59,499 nucleotides of DNA from the NCBI GenBank assembly GCA_024280475.1, contig JAJRQA010000069.1:1-59499 (forward strand), written 5' to 3'. The DNA is from Alphaproteobacteria bacterium (GTDB lineage Bacteria; Pseudomonadota; Alphaproteobacteria; Rhizobiales; JAKIUO01). The position numbers and the translations under genes are program-made. Below, piece after piece: positions 1 to 10,066 of this stretch (its first letter is position 1; every line of letters starts with the position of its first letter). Under the pieces are notes generated by a model that did not search any database, had not been told where the DNA came from, and saw only the letters and a program-made list of their open reading frames with translations.

Positions 1-342
1 AAACTTTGGGAACAAGAGGCGGGTATCAATCAAGATCTTGATGAGAAAAGCGCGCGTATCCTGCTCTATCGTTTGCAAGACAATTATCACATGAGCGTGG
101 CCATCAACTGGCTATTGTCGCGCGCTGGTGCGGGTGATCTCAAATGGCGCAAGCTGTATGATTTGCCTGAGCGCTGGCAGCCACCGGTTTTTTCGCTGAG
201 CGGACAAGATCTGCTGGATGCCGGCATGTCGCCGGGGCCATCGGTTGGTAAAAAGCTGTTGCAGTTGGAGCGCGCGTGGATTGAGGCGGACTTTAGTCTG
301 GACCGCGCTCAGCTACTTGGTCAGCTTAAAGTTCAAAACTAG
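1..342 (+). CDS. CCA tRNA nucleotidyltransferase, C-terminal part
   Basis: The window opens inside this gene; only the last 113 residues are present, read in frame from base 1. The visible part is the helical tail that follows the head domain in class II CCA-adding enzymes, with the pattern YRLQDN, WLLSRAG, FSLSGQDLLDAGMSPGPSVG and KLLQLERAWIEADF that is usual in alphaproteobacterial poly(A) polymerase-like proteins. The enzyme adds or repairs the 3' CCA end of tRNAs in the cytoplasm. The catalytic head lies outside the window and cannot be checked. Its stop overlaps the convergent stop of the next gene by a few bases. Confidence 0.75.
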   Translation, partial: KLWEQEAGINQDLDEKSARILLYRLQDNYHMSVAINWLLSRAGAGDLKWRKLYDLPERWQPPVFSLSGQDLLDAGMSPGPSVGKKLLQLERAWIEADFSLDRAQLLGQLKVQN

Positions 343-1109
343 TCGTCGCTATCTTGCCAGCCATCGGGGGTCAGTCTTTGTTGGGGCGTGAAACGGGCCT
401 TGTAAGACATTTTCCGACAACCATCGATCCAGTAGCCAAGATAGACGAAAGGCAGACCTTGTCTGCGGGTATAATCGACATGTTCCAAAATCATATAGCT
501 GCCGAGGCTTCGCGGCTTGTATTGGGGATCAAAAAAGCTGTAGACCATCGAAATGCCGTCGCTTAAACGGTCGCAAAGGGTCACGGCAATCAGCGGATTT
601 TTTTGGACATGTGTGTCATTTTCATTGCTATCAGCAAGCTCGTCAAGCGTTGGCCGTAAACGATATTCGGTCAAAAAAGTATCGGCTTCGCTTTCCTCGA
701 TCATCATGGAGAAGTCAAAATGATCCATGTCGGCCATACCGCCGTCGCCATGGCGTTCGTTGATATATTTGTTGAACAAATCATATTGCTCGCTGGTTGC
801 TTTGCGCTTCACACGTTCGGCAACCAGATCCATATTGCGTTTTTTGAGGCGCTTGAAATTCTTGCTGGGCTCGAATTTGTCGACAATGATGCGCACCGAT
901 ACGCAGGCATGACAATCATTGCAATAGGGCAGGTAGGCGACGTTTTGCGAGCGCCGGAAGCCATTTCGTAGAAGCTTGTCGATGAATTGGCTGGGTTTGT
1001 CAGGGGTCAGATGGGTGAATAGTTTACGCTCCAGCCTGCCCGGCAGATAGGGGCAGGGCTGTGCCATGGTGACATGGAAGTCTGGAAAAAAGCTACTTTG
1101 GTCTGTCAT
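339..1109 (-). CDS. bpt: aspartate/glutamate leucyltransferase (Bpt, ATE family)
   Basis: Transfers leucine from Leu-tRNA to proteins with N-terminal Asp or Glu, marking them for the ClpS/ClpAP N-degron pathway. The protein shows the family order: an N-terminal CPYLPGRLERKLFTHL block, then LPYCNDCHACVSVRI with its clustered cysteines, the KNFKRLKKRN basic block, and the C-terminal GSYMILEHVDYTRRQGLPFVYLGYWI and CRKMSYKARF acyltransferase motifs. I prefer the ATG at 1109 (MTDQSSFF), which has an AGGAC-like Shine-Dalgarno sequence and fits the usual N-terminus; an ATG at 1133 is also in frame. Length about 256 residues is normal. It stands alone on the minus strand, convergent with the CCA enzyme. 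Confidence 0.9.
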   Translation of the reverse strand: MTDQSSFFPDFHVTMAQPCPYLPGRLERKLFTHLTPDKPSQFIDKLLRNGFRRSQNVAYLPYCNDCHACVSVRIIVDKFEPSKNFKRLKKRNMDLVAERVKRKATSEQYDLFNKYINERHGDGGMADMDHFDFSMMIEESEADTFLTEYRLRPTLDELADSNENDTHVQKNPLIAVTLCDRLSDGISMVYSFFDPQYKPRSLGSYMILEHVDYTRRQGLPFVYLGYWIDGCRKMSYKARFTPQQRLTPDGWQDSDD

Positions 1110-1354
1110 ACTCTGGGCGTCCTGATCTTTCATCTATCTTAGAGGATAATCCAAGCTGTGAAAAATAAAAGGCCAATTTATGTAATTTTGTTTTTGTGCT
1201 GTGTTTTTAGCGTATTTCCACAAAGCTGTTAAAAAGAGTAAAAGAAGTCGAACTTCGCCCTAAGGTCGCCCGAATCATGACAATAATACAGCTTCAATAA
1301 GTGCCGGGGTTCGCTCGCGGGGGGCACGCAACAATCAACTTCTCAAGGTGGGGC

Positions 1355-2713
1355 ATGGAAAACAACAAGCTGGGATCTTCAATCGCTGTCATGAATGCAA
1401 AGGGAGGGGTCGGCAAGTCGACTGTGACCCTCGCTATTGCAGAAACTCTTTCTTATTATTACGGCAAAAAGGTGCTGGTAATCGACAGTGATGCCCAGAT
1501 GAGTATTAGCGTCATGCTGATGCCGTTTGACGATCTAAATCAAAAACGCTCCGATTGGAAAACTCTTGTGGGGCTACTGCACCAGACCTTGATCCTTGGT
1601 CAAACACCCGACTGGAAGGACTTTGTCACCCCGCATGTTTCTGATGTGGATGATACCCATAATATTGATCTGCTGCCGGGTGATCTGCGCTTGACGCTGG
1701 TTGAGCGGGCGGTCACGGAAGCTGATCGTCATGAGCAAATGCGCGGTCTTGTGCGTTCCGTTCTGGCCGAGGCGCGGCTCAAATATGATTATGTGTTTAT
1801 CGACTGTCCACCCGGTCTCTCCCTACTGACCGAGATCTGGTTGCGCGAAGCAGATTATCATCTGGCGCCGGTGAAACCCGATTTCCTGGCGATTGCCGGC
1901 CTTGAAATGTTCCGCGAGTTCAAGAAAATCAATCCTGATCTCAAGATGGCGCAAAATCTTGGTATTTTGGTCAATATGAAAAATCGTCAATCCGCCGAAG
2001 ACGATACCTACCATGCCATTTTGACTAATGATGAGGAAAGCAATTGCTTCCCTGACGCCATTCCCCATATGGCCCCCATACAGCATGCCGCGAGGTTCAA
2101 TCCCGAAAGCCGCTCGTTCACTGCCAAATATCCAGGCTCTGCCGGGGATGCGTTTCGTAACACGGTTCACGAATTGCTGCTGCGTATAGGTGATGCACGA
2201 GAGGCTTTTGCACAAGCGCATGAGGAAGAGGTTCTTGAAAATGACGCCGAGCCTGTGGAAGAGGTGATCGAGACGCAAGTCGAAGAAGAGACCAAAGTCG
2301 AAGAAGAGACCAAAGTCGAGATTGAAGCAGAACTCGAGGTGGAAGCGCTGGAAGAAGGTGAGGCTCAAGCGGAGCCCGCAGTAGAGATTGGGACGCCAAC
2401 AGAGGTGGGGGCTATTGCGGATCCCGTTATGGAATCGGAGCCGCTTGGAGCTGTTGAAGAGTTTGAGGTTGAAGTCGCTGAGCAGCACCAACGTCCAGCT
2501 GGCATTCCGCGCACCGTTGATATCGCCTCACGATTTGCGCCTGCAGCTGATAGGGTCTCCGCGACAGCCATGGAGACGGCGGCGTTGGCCTCTGACGGGC
2601 CCACTCAACAACCCTCAGGTTTTGTAAAAACGGCTGTGAGCGATATGCCCTTGAGCCGGCCCAGCTCGAAATCGCCAGCGCAAAGCCCGAGCGGTTTTTC
2701 TTCCGCCGAATAA
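1355..2713 (+). CDS. ParA/MinD-family ATPase with long acidic C-terminal tail
   Basis: A deviant Walker A ATPase of the ParA kind. The P-loop KGGVGKST is at residues 16-23, followed by VLVIDSDAQ (Walker A') and YVFIDCPPG (Walker B), so nucleotide binding and dimerisation should be intact. The ATPase part ends near residue 290. The remaining 160 residues are low-complexity, very rich in Glu and Val, and include a direct EETKVE repeat, then a Pro/Ser-rich end. The start at 1355 is chosen because AAGGTGGGG lies just upstream; a GTG at 1301 is in frame but has no ribosome site. There is no ParB or centromere-like array next to it, so this is not the main chromosome partition locus. Its cargo cannot be told from the sequence. 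Confidence 0.75.
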   Translation: MENNKLGSSIAVMNAKGGVGKSTVTLAIAETLSYYYGKKVLVIDSDAQMSISVMLMPFDDLNQKRSDWKTLVGLLHQTLILGQTPDWKDFVTPHVSDVDDTHNIDLLPGDLRLTLVERAVTEADRHEQMRGLVRSVLAEARLKYDYVFIDCPPGLSLLTEIWLREADYHLAPVKPDFLAIAGLEMFREFKKINPDLKMAQNLGILVNMKNRQSAEDDTYHAILTNDEESNCFPDAIPHMAPIQHAARFNPESRSFTAKYPGSAGDAFRNTVHELLLRIGDAREAFAQAHEEEVLENDAEPVEEVIETQVEEETKVEEETKVEIEAELEVEALEEGEAQAEPAVEIGTPTEVGAIADPVMESEPLGAVEEFEVEVAEQHQRPAGIPRTVDIASRFAPAADRVSATAMETAALASDGPTQQPSGFVKTAVSDMPLSRPSSKSPAQSPSGFSSAE

Positions 2714-2741
2714 TAAAGCGGAACGGGTGTTTATTGGCGGA

Positions 2742-3797
<1,056 letters not shown>

Positions 3798-3982
3798 TTA
3801 CGCACATTTTGAGCATAGTGTAAAACATACTGAATGGTTTTTCGCATCTGTTTTATCGGGCACGCCAGATAGTGTGAGCTGATGATTTGCCATATGAACA
3901 GGGCGAGTGAGATGCTTTTTGTATCGGCACAAACATTTTTCCAATTTGCCACTTCTTTTAGAATGGAATATCGTTCCTTGTA

Positions 3983-3999
3983 CGAACCAAAGAGGTTCG
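3983..3999. promoter_or_regulatory. inverted repeat in the aqpZ leader
   Basis: CGAACC and GGTTCG form a perfect 6-bp inverted repeat around a 5-base centre, ending 27 bases before the aqpZ start. The spacing is that of a dimeric repressor operator, or of a small hairpin in the mRNA leader. Which one applies cannot be told from the sequence. Confidence 0.35.
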
Positions 4000-4026
4000 C
4001 GACGTTATACTAAAAGGGACATGATC

Positions 4027-4734
4027 ATGAATAAGCTTGCTGCGGAATTGTTGGGAACCTTCTGGCTGGTTCTGGGGGGATGTGGCAGCGCCGTACTGGC
4101 AGCAGCTTTTCCAGAAGTAGGCATTGGCCTTTTGGGGGTGTCCCTCGCGTTTGGATTGACAGTTCTGACTATGGCCTATGCAGTGGGCGGTATTTCTGGT
4201 GGTCATTTTAATCCAGCGGTTTCGCTTGGTCTTGCCGTGGCGGGGCGGTTCGAATGGAAAGATCTGGCCAGTTATATTATCGCCCAATGTGTGGGGGCAG
4301 TTCTGGCGGGCGCCGTGCTTTATTTGATTGTCTCGGGCAAGGCTGATTTTACTGGCACTGGCGGGTTTGCCTCAAATGGCTATGGGGATCATTCGCCAGG
4401 TAAATTCTCCATGATGTCGGCCTTGATCATCGAGGTGGTGATGACGGCTTTTTTCCTCATTATCATTTTAGGGGCCACCTCGCATAATTCGGCTGCTGGC
4501 TATGCGAATGTGCCAGCTTTTGCCCCCCTCGCCATTGGGATGGCGCTGACGCTCATTCATCTCATCTCTATTCCTGTTACCAACACATCTGTCAACCCTG
4601 CCAGATCCCTGGGGGTGGCGTTGTACGCCGATGGTTGGGCCTTGCAGCAATTATGGCTGTTCTGGGTGGCTCCTCTGGTCGGCGCTGTGGTCGGTGCGCT
4701 CTTGTGGTCGACTTTGCTTGAACAAGAAGAGTAA
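4027..4734 (+). CDS. aqpZ: aquaporin Z
   Basis: Inner-membrane water channel of the MIP family, 235 residues. Both half-helix motifs are intact: NPA near residue 62 in GGHFNPAV and NPA near residue 190 in TSVNPARS, the latter followed by the selectivity-filter Arg. A His in the region [11 protein letters not shown] and the surrounding pattern match water-specific AqpZ rather than glycerol channels. Six membrane spans plus two half-helices can be traced. I start at 4027 ([10 protein letters not shown]) because AAAAGGGA lies upstream at good distance; an ATG two codons earlier is possible. Transcribed divergently from hemB. Confidence 0.93.
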   Translation: MNKLAAELLGTFWLVLGGCGSAVLAAAFPEVGIGLLGVSLAFGLTVLTMAYAVGGISGGHFNPAVSLGLAVAGRFEWKDLASYIIAQCVGAVLAGAVLYLIVSGKADFTGTGGFASNGYGDHSPGKFSMMSALIIEVVMTAFFLIIILGATSHNSAAGYANVPAFAPLAIGMALTLIHLISIPVTNTSVNPARSLGVALYADGWALQQLWLFWVAPLVGAVVGALLWSTLLEQEE

Positions 4735-4865
4735 GCGTAAGCGTGTGTCCCTCTTGCATACACGGCGCGCACATCATTAGGGATAGGTGGGATGCGCTCT
4801 TGTCGAGAGGTTCAATAACGCTTATCTATAAATGGTTTCGAAATTCGGTAATTTTAAATGACAGG

Positions 4866-5219
4866 ATGAAGGCTATGATTTATCGGGCGCAAGCACTGGA
4901 TAACAGACCCCTCACATGGGGGTTAATGGCAGGTATCGGGTTGGCATTTTTACTGGCCAGCACTTTGAGTGCGCAGGCAAAGATAAAATGTGATGGACGT
5001 TTTCAGATTGTTAAAGGCAATGGCAAGATTTCCACCCCCTATTGTGAAGATAATTATCTGGCAGCGATTGCTCGATCTTATGGTCGCAAGGTGAGTAATC
5101 GAGCCATTCGGCAAAATCCAAATCTGAAAGCGGATGTATGTCGACAAATTGGCCATGATCATCGTCTTACAGACATTTGTTCCGGTTTCAGGTCCGATGG
5201 TAATCGTCGGACATTTTAG
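4866..5219 (+). CDS. small secreted protein of unknown function
   Basis: About 117 residues with a signal peptide: the hydrophobic run WGLMAGIGLAFLLAS is followed by a likely signal peptidase I site after LSAQA. The mature part is basic, with five cysteines set in KIKCDGRFQIV, TPYCEDNYLA, DVCRQIGHD and DICSG contexts, suggesting disulfide bonds in the periplasm. Proteins of this look recur in Hyphomicrobiales but I do not know a function. The start is 4866 or 4875; a purine-rich AAGG lies before the second. Downstream it converges on queF. Confidence 0.6.
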   Translation: MKAMIYRAQALDNRPLTWGLMAGIGLAFLLASTLSAQAKIKCDGRFQIVKGNGKISTPYCEDNYLAAIARSYGRKVSNRAIRQNPNLKADVCRQIGHDHRLTDICSGFRSDGNRRTF

Positions 5220-5242
5220 GTTGTTTGCCTGACATCAAAAAA

Positions 5243-5707
5243 TTAGCCGCGTCCGCGATAAGTCGGAACGCCCTGATCGGGGAGCCAGAGATCTTTTGGT
5301 GGCTCCCCCGTTTGCCAGAACACGTCAATAGGCATGCCGCCGCGCGGATACCAGTATCCCCCGATGCGTAACCAGCGGGGCTCCAGCTCCGTTACCAGAC
5401 GCCGTGCAATGCCAATCGTGCAATCCTCGTGAAATGCACCATGGTTGCGGAACGATCCCAAAAATATTTTCAGCGATTTGGATTCGATCAACCATTGGTC
5501 AGGCACATAGTCAATGACCATATGCGCGAAGTCCGGTTGACCCGTGAGGGGGCACAATGACGTGAACTCTGGCACTGTAAAACGAACCAGTGCATCAGTG
5601 TCTTTTTGCGCGTTTGGCACCTTTTCCAGCAAAGCCTCGTCCGGGCTGGCGGGTAGCTTTGTTTGCGCACCAAGCTGGGTCAGGGTGGGAACATCAGGTT
5701 TTGTCAT
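5243..5707 (-). CDS. queF: NADPH-dependent 7-cyano-7-deazaguanine reductase
   Basis: Reduces the nitrile preQ0 to the amine preQ1 in queuosine synthesis. It is the short, single-domain QueF type with 154 residues. The thioimide-forming Cys52 lies in [13 protein letters not shown], with the catalytic Asp59 seven residues later, and the NADPH motif appears as [16 protein letters not shown]. His and Glu of the substrate pocket are in GAFHEDC. A second gene of the pathway, queC, is at 18384 in this window. The start follows the TrpD2-like gene by 16 bases on the same strand, so the two may share a transcript. Confidence 0.95.
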   Translation of the reverse strand: MTKPDVPTLTQLGAQTKLPASPDEALLEKVPNAQKDTDALVRFTVPEFTSLCPLTGQPDFAHMVIDYVPDQWLIESKSLKIFLGSFRNHGAFHEDCTIGIARRLVTELEPRWLRIGGYWYPRGGMPIDVFWQTGEPPKDLWLPDQGVPTYRGRG

Positions 5708-5722
5708 TGTCGTATATTACCG

Positions 5723-6730
5723 TTAGGCGACCTTGGCGAAATAGGCTGTGTCGCGGCTTTGCCACATGCTGAGAGCCAGCTTGTCTGCGTCCTCAATGCT
5801 ATCGGCTTTGCCGAGCAGTTTGAGCGCAATGGCCAGCGTGCCGGTCACCGAGGCCTGTCCATATTCGTCTTCAATCTCTCCACGCCAAAGCGCGGCGAGA
5901 CGCTGCACGTCCATTGCTTCGTCGACGGGTTGGCGCGGATCTGCAGTGAGGCGTGGCCAGCGCTCCATGCTGACCTCGCCATCGCGTAAAACCTGTACAT
6001 CGGTTGGCTTGTTGGCGCGCCGTTCGATTTCGCCGCCTTCTCCACGAAATACCGCCATATTGGGCTGGCCCAGATATTTGCCAGCATGAGTATGAGTTTC
6101 CAAAAAGCCGCGATGGAAAATGCCTTGCAACATGGTGGGCGCGTCAAAAGGATTGATCATGCGAGAGATCGTATGCACCGGTGTGCGCAGGCCAAAAATC
6201 GGGCGCAGCTCAATAAGGTCGCGCATTTTGGGGCTCAGACCTTCAAGCGGCACATAAGCAAAATTACGCGCGTCAAGGGCTTGCGCGGCCTCTTCAAGGG
6301 TCTCAGTAACAGGGTATCCAAGTGCCTCAAGAGTTTCTCTTGTATAGACGCGGCCCGGCGTATGGCCTTCGGTGCCATGCATGAAGACGCGTACGCCGTT
6401 TTGGGACAGCAATAAAGCACTGAGTACGAACCAGGGAAGCTGGCGCCGCTTGCCCGCATAGGACGACCAGTCAATATCAACTTTTGGTTTGACACTAGGC
6501 AATTCAAGACGCGATTTGATGGCTTTGACAAAGCCCGCCACTTCTTCGGGGGTTTCTTCTTGAAAGCGCTGAAGCATCAAAAAGGCGCCAAGCTGTTCGG
6601 GCAAGGCGATGCCATCAATGATCATGCCCATGGCTTCGTCCGCCTCGTCAAGCGTCAGTGAACGCGATAATGTTTTGCCGCGTCCCAATATGGCGATGAA
6701 TTTGGCGAATGGATGCAATTCAGGCATCAT
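5723..6730 (-). CDS. anthranilate phosphoribosyltransferase-like protein (TrpD2/YbiB type)
   Basis: 335 residues with the TrpD-like two-domain layout: a helical N-terminal bundle with LSRSLTLDEADEAMGMIIDG, then the phosphoribosyltransferase core with FMHGTEGHTPGR and LRTPVHTISRMINPFDAP. The family is related to TrpD, but known members such as E. coli YbiB are reported to bind nucleic acid rather than to make tryptophan; no trp gene is nearby. It lies directly upstream of queF on the same strand. The function stays open. Confidence 0.8.
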   Translation of the reverse strand: MMPELHPFAKFIAILGRGKTLSRSLTLDEADEAMGMIIDGIALPEQLGAFLMLQRFQEETPEEVAGFVKAIKSRLELPSVKPKVDIDWSSYAGKRRQLPWFVLSALLLSQNGVRVFMHGTEGHTPGRVYTRETLEALGYPVTETLEEAAQALDARNFAYVPLEGLSPKMRDLIELRPIFGLRTPVHTISRMINPFDAPTMLQGIFHRGFLETHTHAGKYLGQPNMAVFRGEGGEIERRANKPTDVQVLRDGEVSMERWPRLTADPRQPVDEAMDVQRLAALWRGEIEDEYGQASVTGTLAIALKLLGKADSIEDADKLALSMWQSRDTAYFAKVA

Positions 6731-6862
6731 GAGCTTAACCCCTTTTCCGTGGTCACTTTATATCAGTCAGGGCTAATATAAGCGGTGTCACTCGCTTGGG
6801 CAAGGGCTTGCATCAGCTCACAGCCGCGCCATAATGGCTTAACGGACAAGGAGAGACCTTAA

Positions 6863-7405
6863 ATAGAGCTGTTAACCAAAGACTGGATTGAGTTTGGCGC
6901 ACTAGCTATTGCGATTATCGTTGCATGGACAGGACTGCGCGCGCGTAAAACCGCTGAAAAAGCTGCCGAGGCGCAACTCGATGCGGTACATGCCTCAGTG
7001 ATTAGCCAGGCCATTGATGACTATCAGCGGCTGGGGCGAGATATGGCGACGCTGATCGACTGGTATCGAGATACGCAAAAACAAGGGGAAAACTTTCTCG
7101 AAGTTTATGCAAGCGATCGTGCCGGGGTCGATCATATATCGGGGGCACGGCGCAATGTGCGGCTGTATTTCCAAAAATGCGCTCAGCTTTTAAGTTCTGG
7201 CTCGTTTTCTCCAATAGTGTTTCACGCCATCGCTTACAAGAAGGGCCTCAATGTGTTGCACCGCATTGTCATCCCGCTGGAGCATCTGAAGCTGCGAGAC
7301 GAACAATTGTTTTTCGATGAGAATGAAGAAATGAAGATCTATCAGGTCGGCAAATATCAGCAATGGGGTGACGGTCTTTTCACCTTCGAGCGTCTCAATC
7401 GATAG
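6863..7405 (+). CDS. membrane-anchored protein of unknown function, apparent ATA start
   Basis: The open frame runs from a stop at 6860 to 7405 and encodes 180 residues if it starts at the ATA at 6863. A strong AAGGAG is at 6847-6852, ten bases before this ATA, while the first normal start (GTG at 6998) has none and would remove a convincing membrane span (WIEFGALAIAIIVAWTGL) and a following Ala/Glu helix. The rest is a soluble helical domain. I do not recognise the family. Either ATA is used, or ATG has mutated, or there is a base error. The gene is isolated from its neighbours by spaces of about 130 and 230 bases. Confidence 0.6.
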   Translation: MELLTKDWIEFGALAIAIIVAWTGLRARKTAEKAAEAQLDAVHASVISQAIDDYQRLGRDMATLIDWYRDTQKQGENFLEVYASDRAGVDHISGARRNVRLYFQKCAQLLSSGSFSPIVFHAIAYKKGLNVLHRIVIPLEHLKLRDEQLFFDENEEMKIYQVGKYQQWGDGLFTFERLNR

Positions 7406-7636
7406 CGCTCGCATGTGGGCTTTTTGAACGCCCTTTGATGGTGTCGCTCGAAGGCCAGGTCGCCCACAAATACTGATAGGCGAGAATGAGATATTTCTAG
7501 CAGCGGCATGCAGATGTTCGCCTCCACCGAATGGATATCATCAGCCAATCTCTTCATCAATATATAATTACTATTGATTAAATGTGTTTATATGCTATTT
7601 ATTGGAGTGTAATATCCTATTAAAAGGAGGTATCTC

Positions 7637-8392
7637 ATGAAAATAAGCGAACAGGAAAAACAACAGACCCGGCTGAAGATCCTCGAAGCTGCCGCTGATG
7701 TTATTATTGAAAAAGGCTTTAAATCGGCGAGTATGCGAGAGATTGCACGCCGTGCCGGTGTTGGGGACGCAACCATCTACAATTATTTCCCCAGCAAAGA
7801 AAGCCTGCTTTATGGCTATTGCGAGCATGTGCAGCACCAAACCATGAGCGCTCTCAAGGAGATTGAGGACTTCCATACTTATTCCTTGCAAGAACAGTTG
7901 CATCAGCTGATCGAAACCGAGCTGAAAGTCTGGCGACCAGCACGCGAGTTTTTGCAACAGGTTTTTACCCTTACCTATTATTCGCCGGCCACCGGTATTA
8001 CTCATCTGGCCGAGACCAGACGTCTCAACAAGAAGATGGTCACGGACATGCTGGAGGCGGCGATTGAAGCGGGGGAAGTGCCTGACCAGCCTTACCAGGA
8101 ATTATTGCCCCGCCTGTTTTGGGACTATCAAACGGGCATCATGGCCTATTGGCTAAGGGACAGTTCGCCAGATTTTGAAAACACCACGCAATTGCTCGAT
8201 AAAAGCATGGGTATCGTCGCGACCTTTCTGCAACAAGGACTTGTTGGAAAAGGTCTCGATCTCATGTCGTTCCTATTTCGCACCCATATCATGAGCCATC
8301 TTGACAGTTTCGCGCAATTCAACGAAACCGCCTCAAAGGTCAAGCGCCGCTTTATGGAGGGGGACGATGAACCAAAAACTTCCCGAAAGTAA
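7637..8392 (+). CDS. TetR/AcrR-family transcriptional regulator
   Basis: 251 residues. The N-terminal TetR helix-turn-helix is clear: RLKILEAAADVIIEKGF, then SMREIARRAGVGDATIYNYFPSKESLLYGY. The C-terminal part is the variable ligand and dimer domain. AAAGGAGG is placed correctly before the ATG. It is the first gene of a four-gene unit in which every following start overlaps or abuts the preceding stop, so it probably controls that unit and itself. The 230 bases upstream are AT-rich near the gene, but I could not define one clear operator. Confidence 0.9.
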   Translation: MKISEQEKQQTRLKILEAAADVIIEKGFKSASMREIARRAGVGDATIYNYFPSKESLLYGYCEHVQHQTMSALKEIEDFHTYSLQEQLHQLIETELKVWRPAREFLQQVFTLTYYSPATGITHLAETRRLNKKMVTDMLEAAIEAGEVPDQPYQELLPRLFWDYQTGIMAYWLRDSSPDFENTTQLLDKSMGIVATFLQQGLVGKGLDLMSFLFRTHIMSHLDSFAQFNETASKVKRRFMEGDDEPKTSRK

Positions 8393-9671
8393 ACTGGCAC
8401 GCGCAAAAGTCGCCGGGGTTGCTGCGATCAAGGTTGGCGCGGGTGAGCTCCAGCACAAGGTCAAACGAGCCTTTTTGTCACCGCACAAAGAGCACCAGAC
8501 CAAGCAGGTGCTGGATGAAAAAAATGCAGCAATTTTGTTTGGTGCCATGACCCAATTGCGCGGTACTGCCCTTAAGATTGCCCAGATGATCGGTATGGAA
8601 CTCGACCTGCTGCCGCCCTCCTATCAACGGGAGCTGCAAAAGAGCTTTCATCAGGTGCCGCCACTTAACAAGGTGCTGATCCGCAAGGTGATGATGGAGC
8701 AATTGGGGCAATCCCCGGAAAAACTGTTTGCCAGTTTCGACACAACCGCCTTTGCCGCTGCCAGCCTTGGGCAGGTACATCAAGCAAGCCTGAATGATGG
8801 CACGCAACTGGCGGTCAAAGTACAATATCCCGGCATTGCCAATGCCATCGATAGCGACCTTGCTCTGGTACGTTCCCTTGTCCGCAATATGCGCGACGCT
8901 AAAATTATCCTGCAGTCCCTTGATGAAATTGAAGCACGCCTCAAAGAAGAGGTTGACTATCGGATCGAGCGCAAGAACACCAACTGGTTTGCGGGCCATG
9001 TAAAGCTTGAGGGCATAAATATTCCGCGCATATATGATGAATTCAGCGCCCAGCAAGTGCTCTCAACACAATATATGCCTGGCCTGCATCTTGATGACTG
9101 GTTGGCCAGTAATCCCGGCAAGGAGCAGCGCAACCGGGCTGCACAAAAACTCTATGACTTTTTTGTACATAGCGCCCGCGATCTGCAGTGCCTGCATGCC
9201 GATCCCAATCCTGGCAACTATCTGTTTGCCACGGATGGCTCGATCAACGTCCTCGATTTTGGCTGCGTACGACATTTGTCAGATCATTTTATGCGTGTGT
9301 TCCCGCAATTGCTGCTGGCTTATCTATACGGGGACCGCCATGCGCTGGCGCGCGCTTACGCTGATATTGGCATGCCATTTGAAAATCTCACACCCGAAAT
9401 GCATGAGCAGTTGTTCCGCCCGTTTGGCGCATGGGTGACCGAACCGTTTGTTCACGACAGCTATGACTTTGGGGCCAATAAGGACTATACCAAGCGCGGC
9501 CAGGAGCTGATGATGATGTTTTCGCAGACCCTCGATAGTCCAGATTATGTGGCCGAAGAATTCATTTTCTTCAACCGCACAACTTACGGCCTTTGTAAAA
9601 TTTTCGAGCGCATGGGGGCCACTGTGCGTTTGCGTCATCACTGGGTGGAAGAAAAGGAGGGGCGATCATGA
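8367..9671 (+). CDS. ABC1/UbiB-family atypical kinase
   Basis: 434 residues of the ABC1/ADCK/UbiB kinase-like family. The signs are the KxGQ-like motif as LRGTALKIAQ, the Ala-rich nucleotide loop AAASLGQVHQA, the Lys in LAVKVQYPG, the ExD motif in LKEEVDYRIE, the catalytic-loop equivalent HADPNPGNYLF and the metal-binding LDFGCVR. Such proteins act in quinone or other isoprenoid lipid processes, probably as ATPases. The third KxGQ residue is Ala instead of Gly. The ATG at 8367 lies inside the end of the TetR gene, with GGAGGGGG upstream, so the two are translationally coupled. It lacks the C-terminal membrane helices of UbiB itself. Confidence 0.88.
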   Translation: MNQKLPESKLARAKVAGVAAIKVGAGELQHKVKRAFLSPHKEHQTKQVLDEKNAAILFGAMTQLRGTALKIAQMIGMELDLLPPSYQRELQKSFHQVPPLNKVLIRKVMMEQLGQSPEKLFASFDTTAFAAASLGQVHQASLNDGTQLAVKVQYPGIANAIDSDLALVRSLVRNMRDAKIILQSLDEIEARLKEEVDYRIERKNTNWFAGHVKLEGINIPRIYDEFSAQQVLSTQYMPGLHLDDWLASNPGKEQRNRAAQKLYDFFVHSARDLQCLHADPNPGNYLFATDGSINVLDFGCVRHLSDHFMRVFPQLLLAYLYGDRHALARAYADIGMPFENLTPEMHEQLFRPFGAWVTEPFVHDSYDFGANKDYTKRGQELMMMFSQTLDSPDYVAEEFIFFNRTTYGLCKIFERMGATVRLRHHWVEEKEGRS

Positions 9672-10066
9672 ACAGATGGATCTTTTCGGCAAGCATACTT
9701 TCTGGCCTGACAGTCCTCATCCACACTTTCGCCGGTGAGGCATTGTTTCATACCCCCGCATTGCTGAGCAATCTTTCGATCGAAAACAAGATGGTTCTTT
9801 CTGTGATCTGGCACGGGATAACTTGTGTTCTGGCTCTTAGCTTTGTCGCTCTTACATTGGCGATCAGGTCAACGCACGACAAAAACTCATTACTGATATT
9901 TATTGCCACTCAGTATGCTGCCATAGCAGCCCTTTTTGTCGGCTTTGGCCTGTTCCGTCTCGGCTCTCTTATCGTTATGCCGCAGTGGATCATCCTGCTG
10001 GCAATCGCTGCGCTGACATTGATGGGCACCCGAATTAACAACACCAAAATTGGAGATCACAAATGA
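9668..10066 (+). CDS. four-helix membrane protein of unknown function
   Basis: 132 residues, almost entirely membrane-embedded, with four likely spans (residues about 5-25, 42-65, 75-98 and 100-118). Its ATGA start overlaps the stop of the ABC1 kinase gene, and its own end overlaps the next start in the same way, so it is made together with both. No catalytic motif or named family is recognised. The tight coupling suggests it works with the kinase or the NnrU-like protein. Confidence 0.75.
   Translation: MNRWIFSASILSGLTVLIHTFAGEALFHTPALLSNLSIENKMVLSVIWHGITCVLALSFVALTLAIRSTHDKNSLLIFIATQYAAIAALFVGFGLFRLGSLIVMPQWIILLAIAALTLMGTRINNTKIGDHK

Noticed and set aside
1823-2491. 222-codon open frame on the minus strand
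   Set aside because: Antisense shadow of the ParA-like gene; the low-complexity tail makes long mirror frames.
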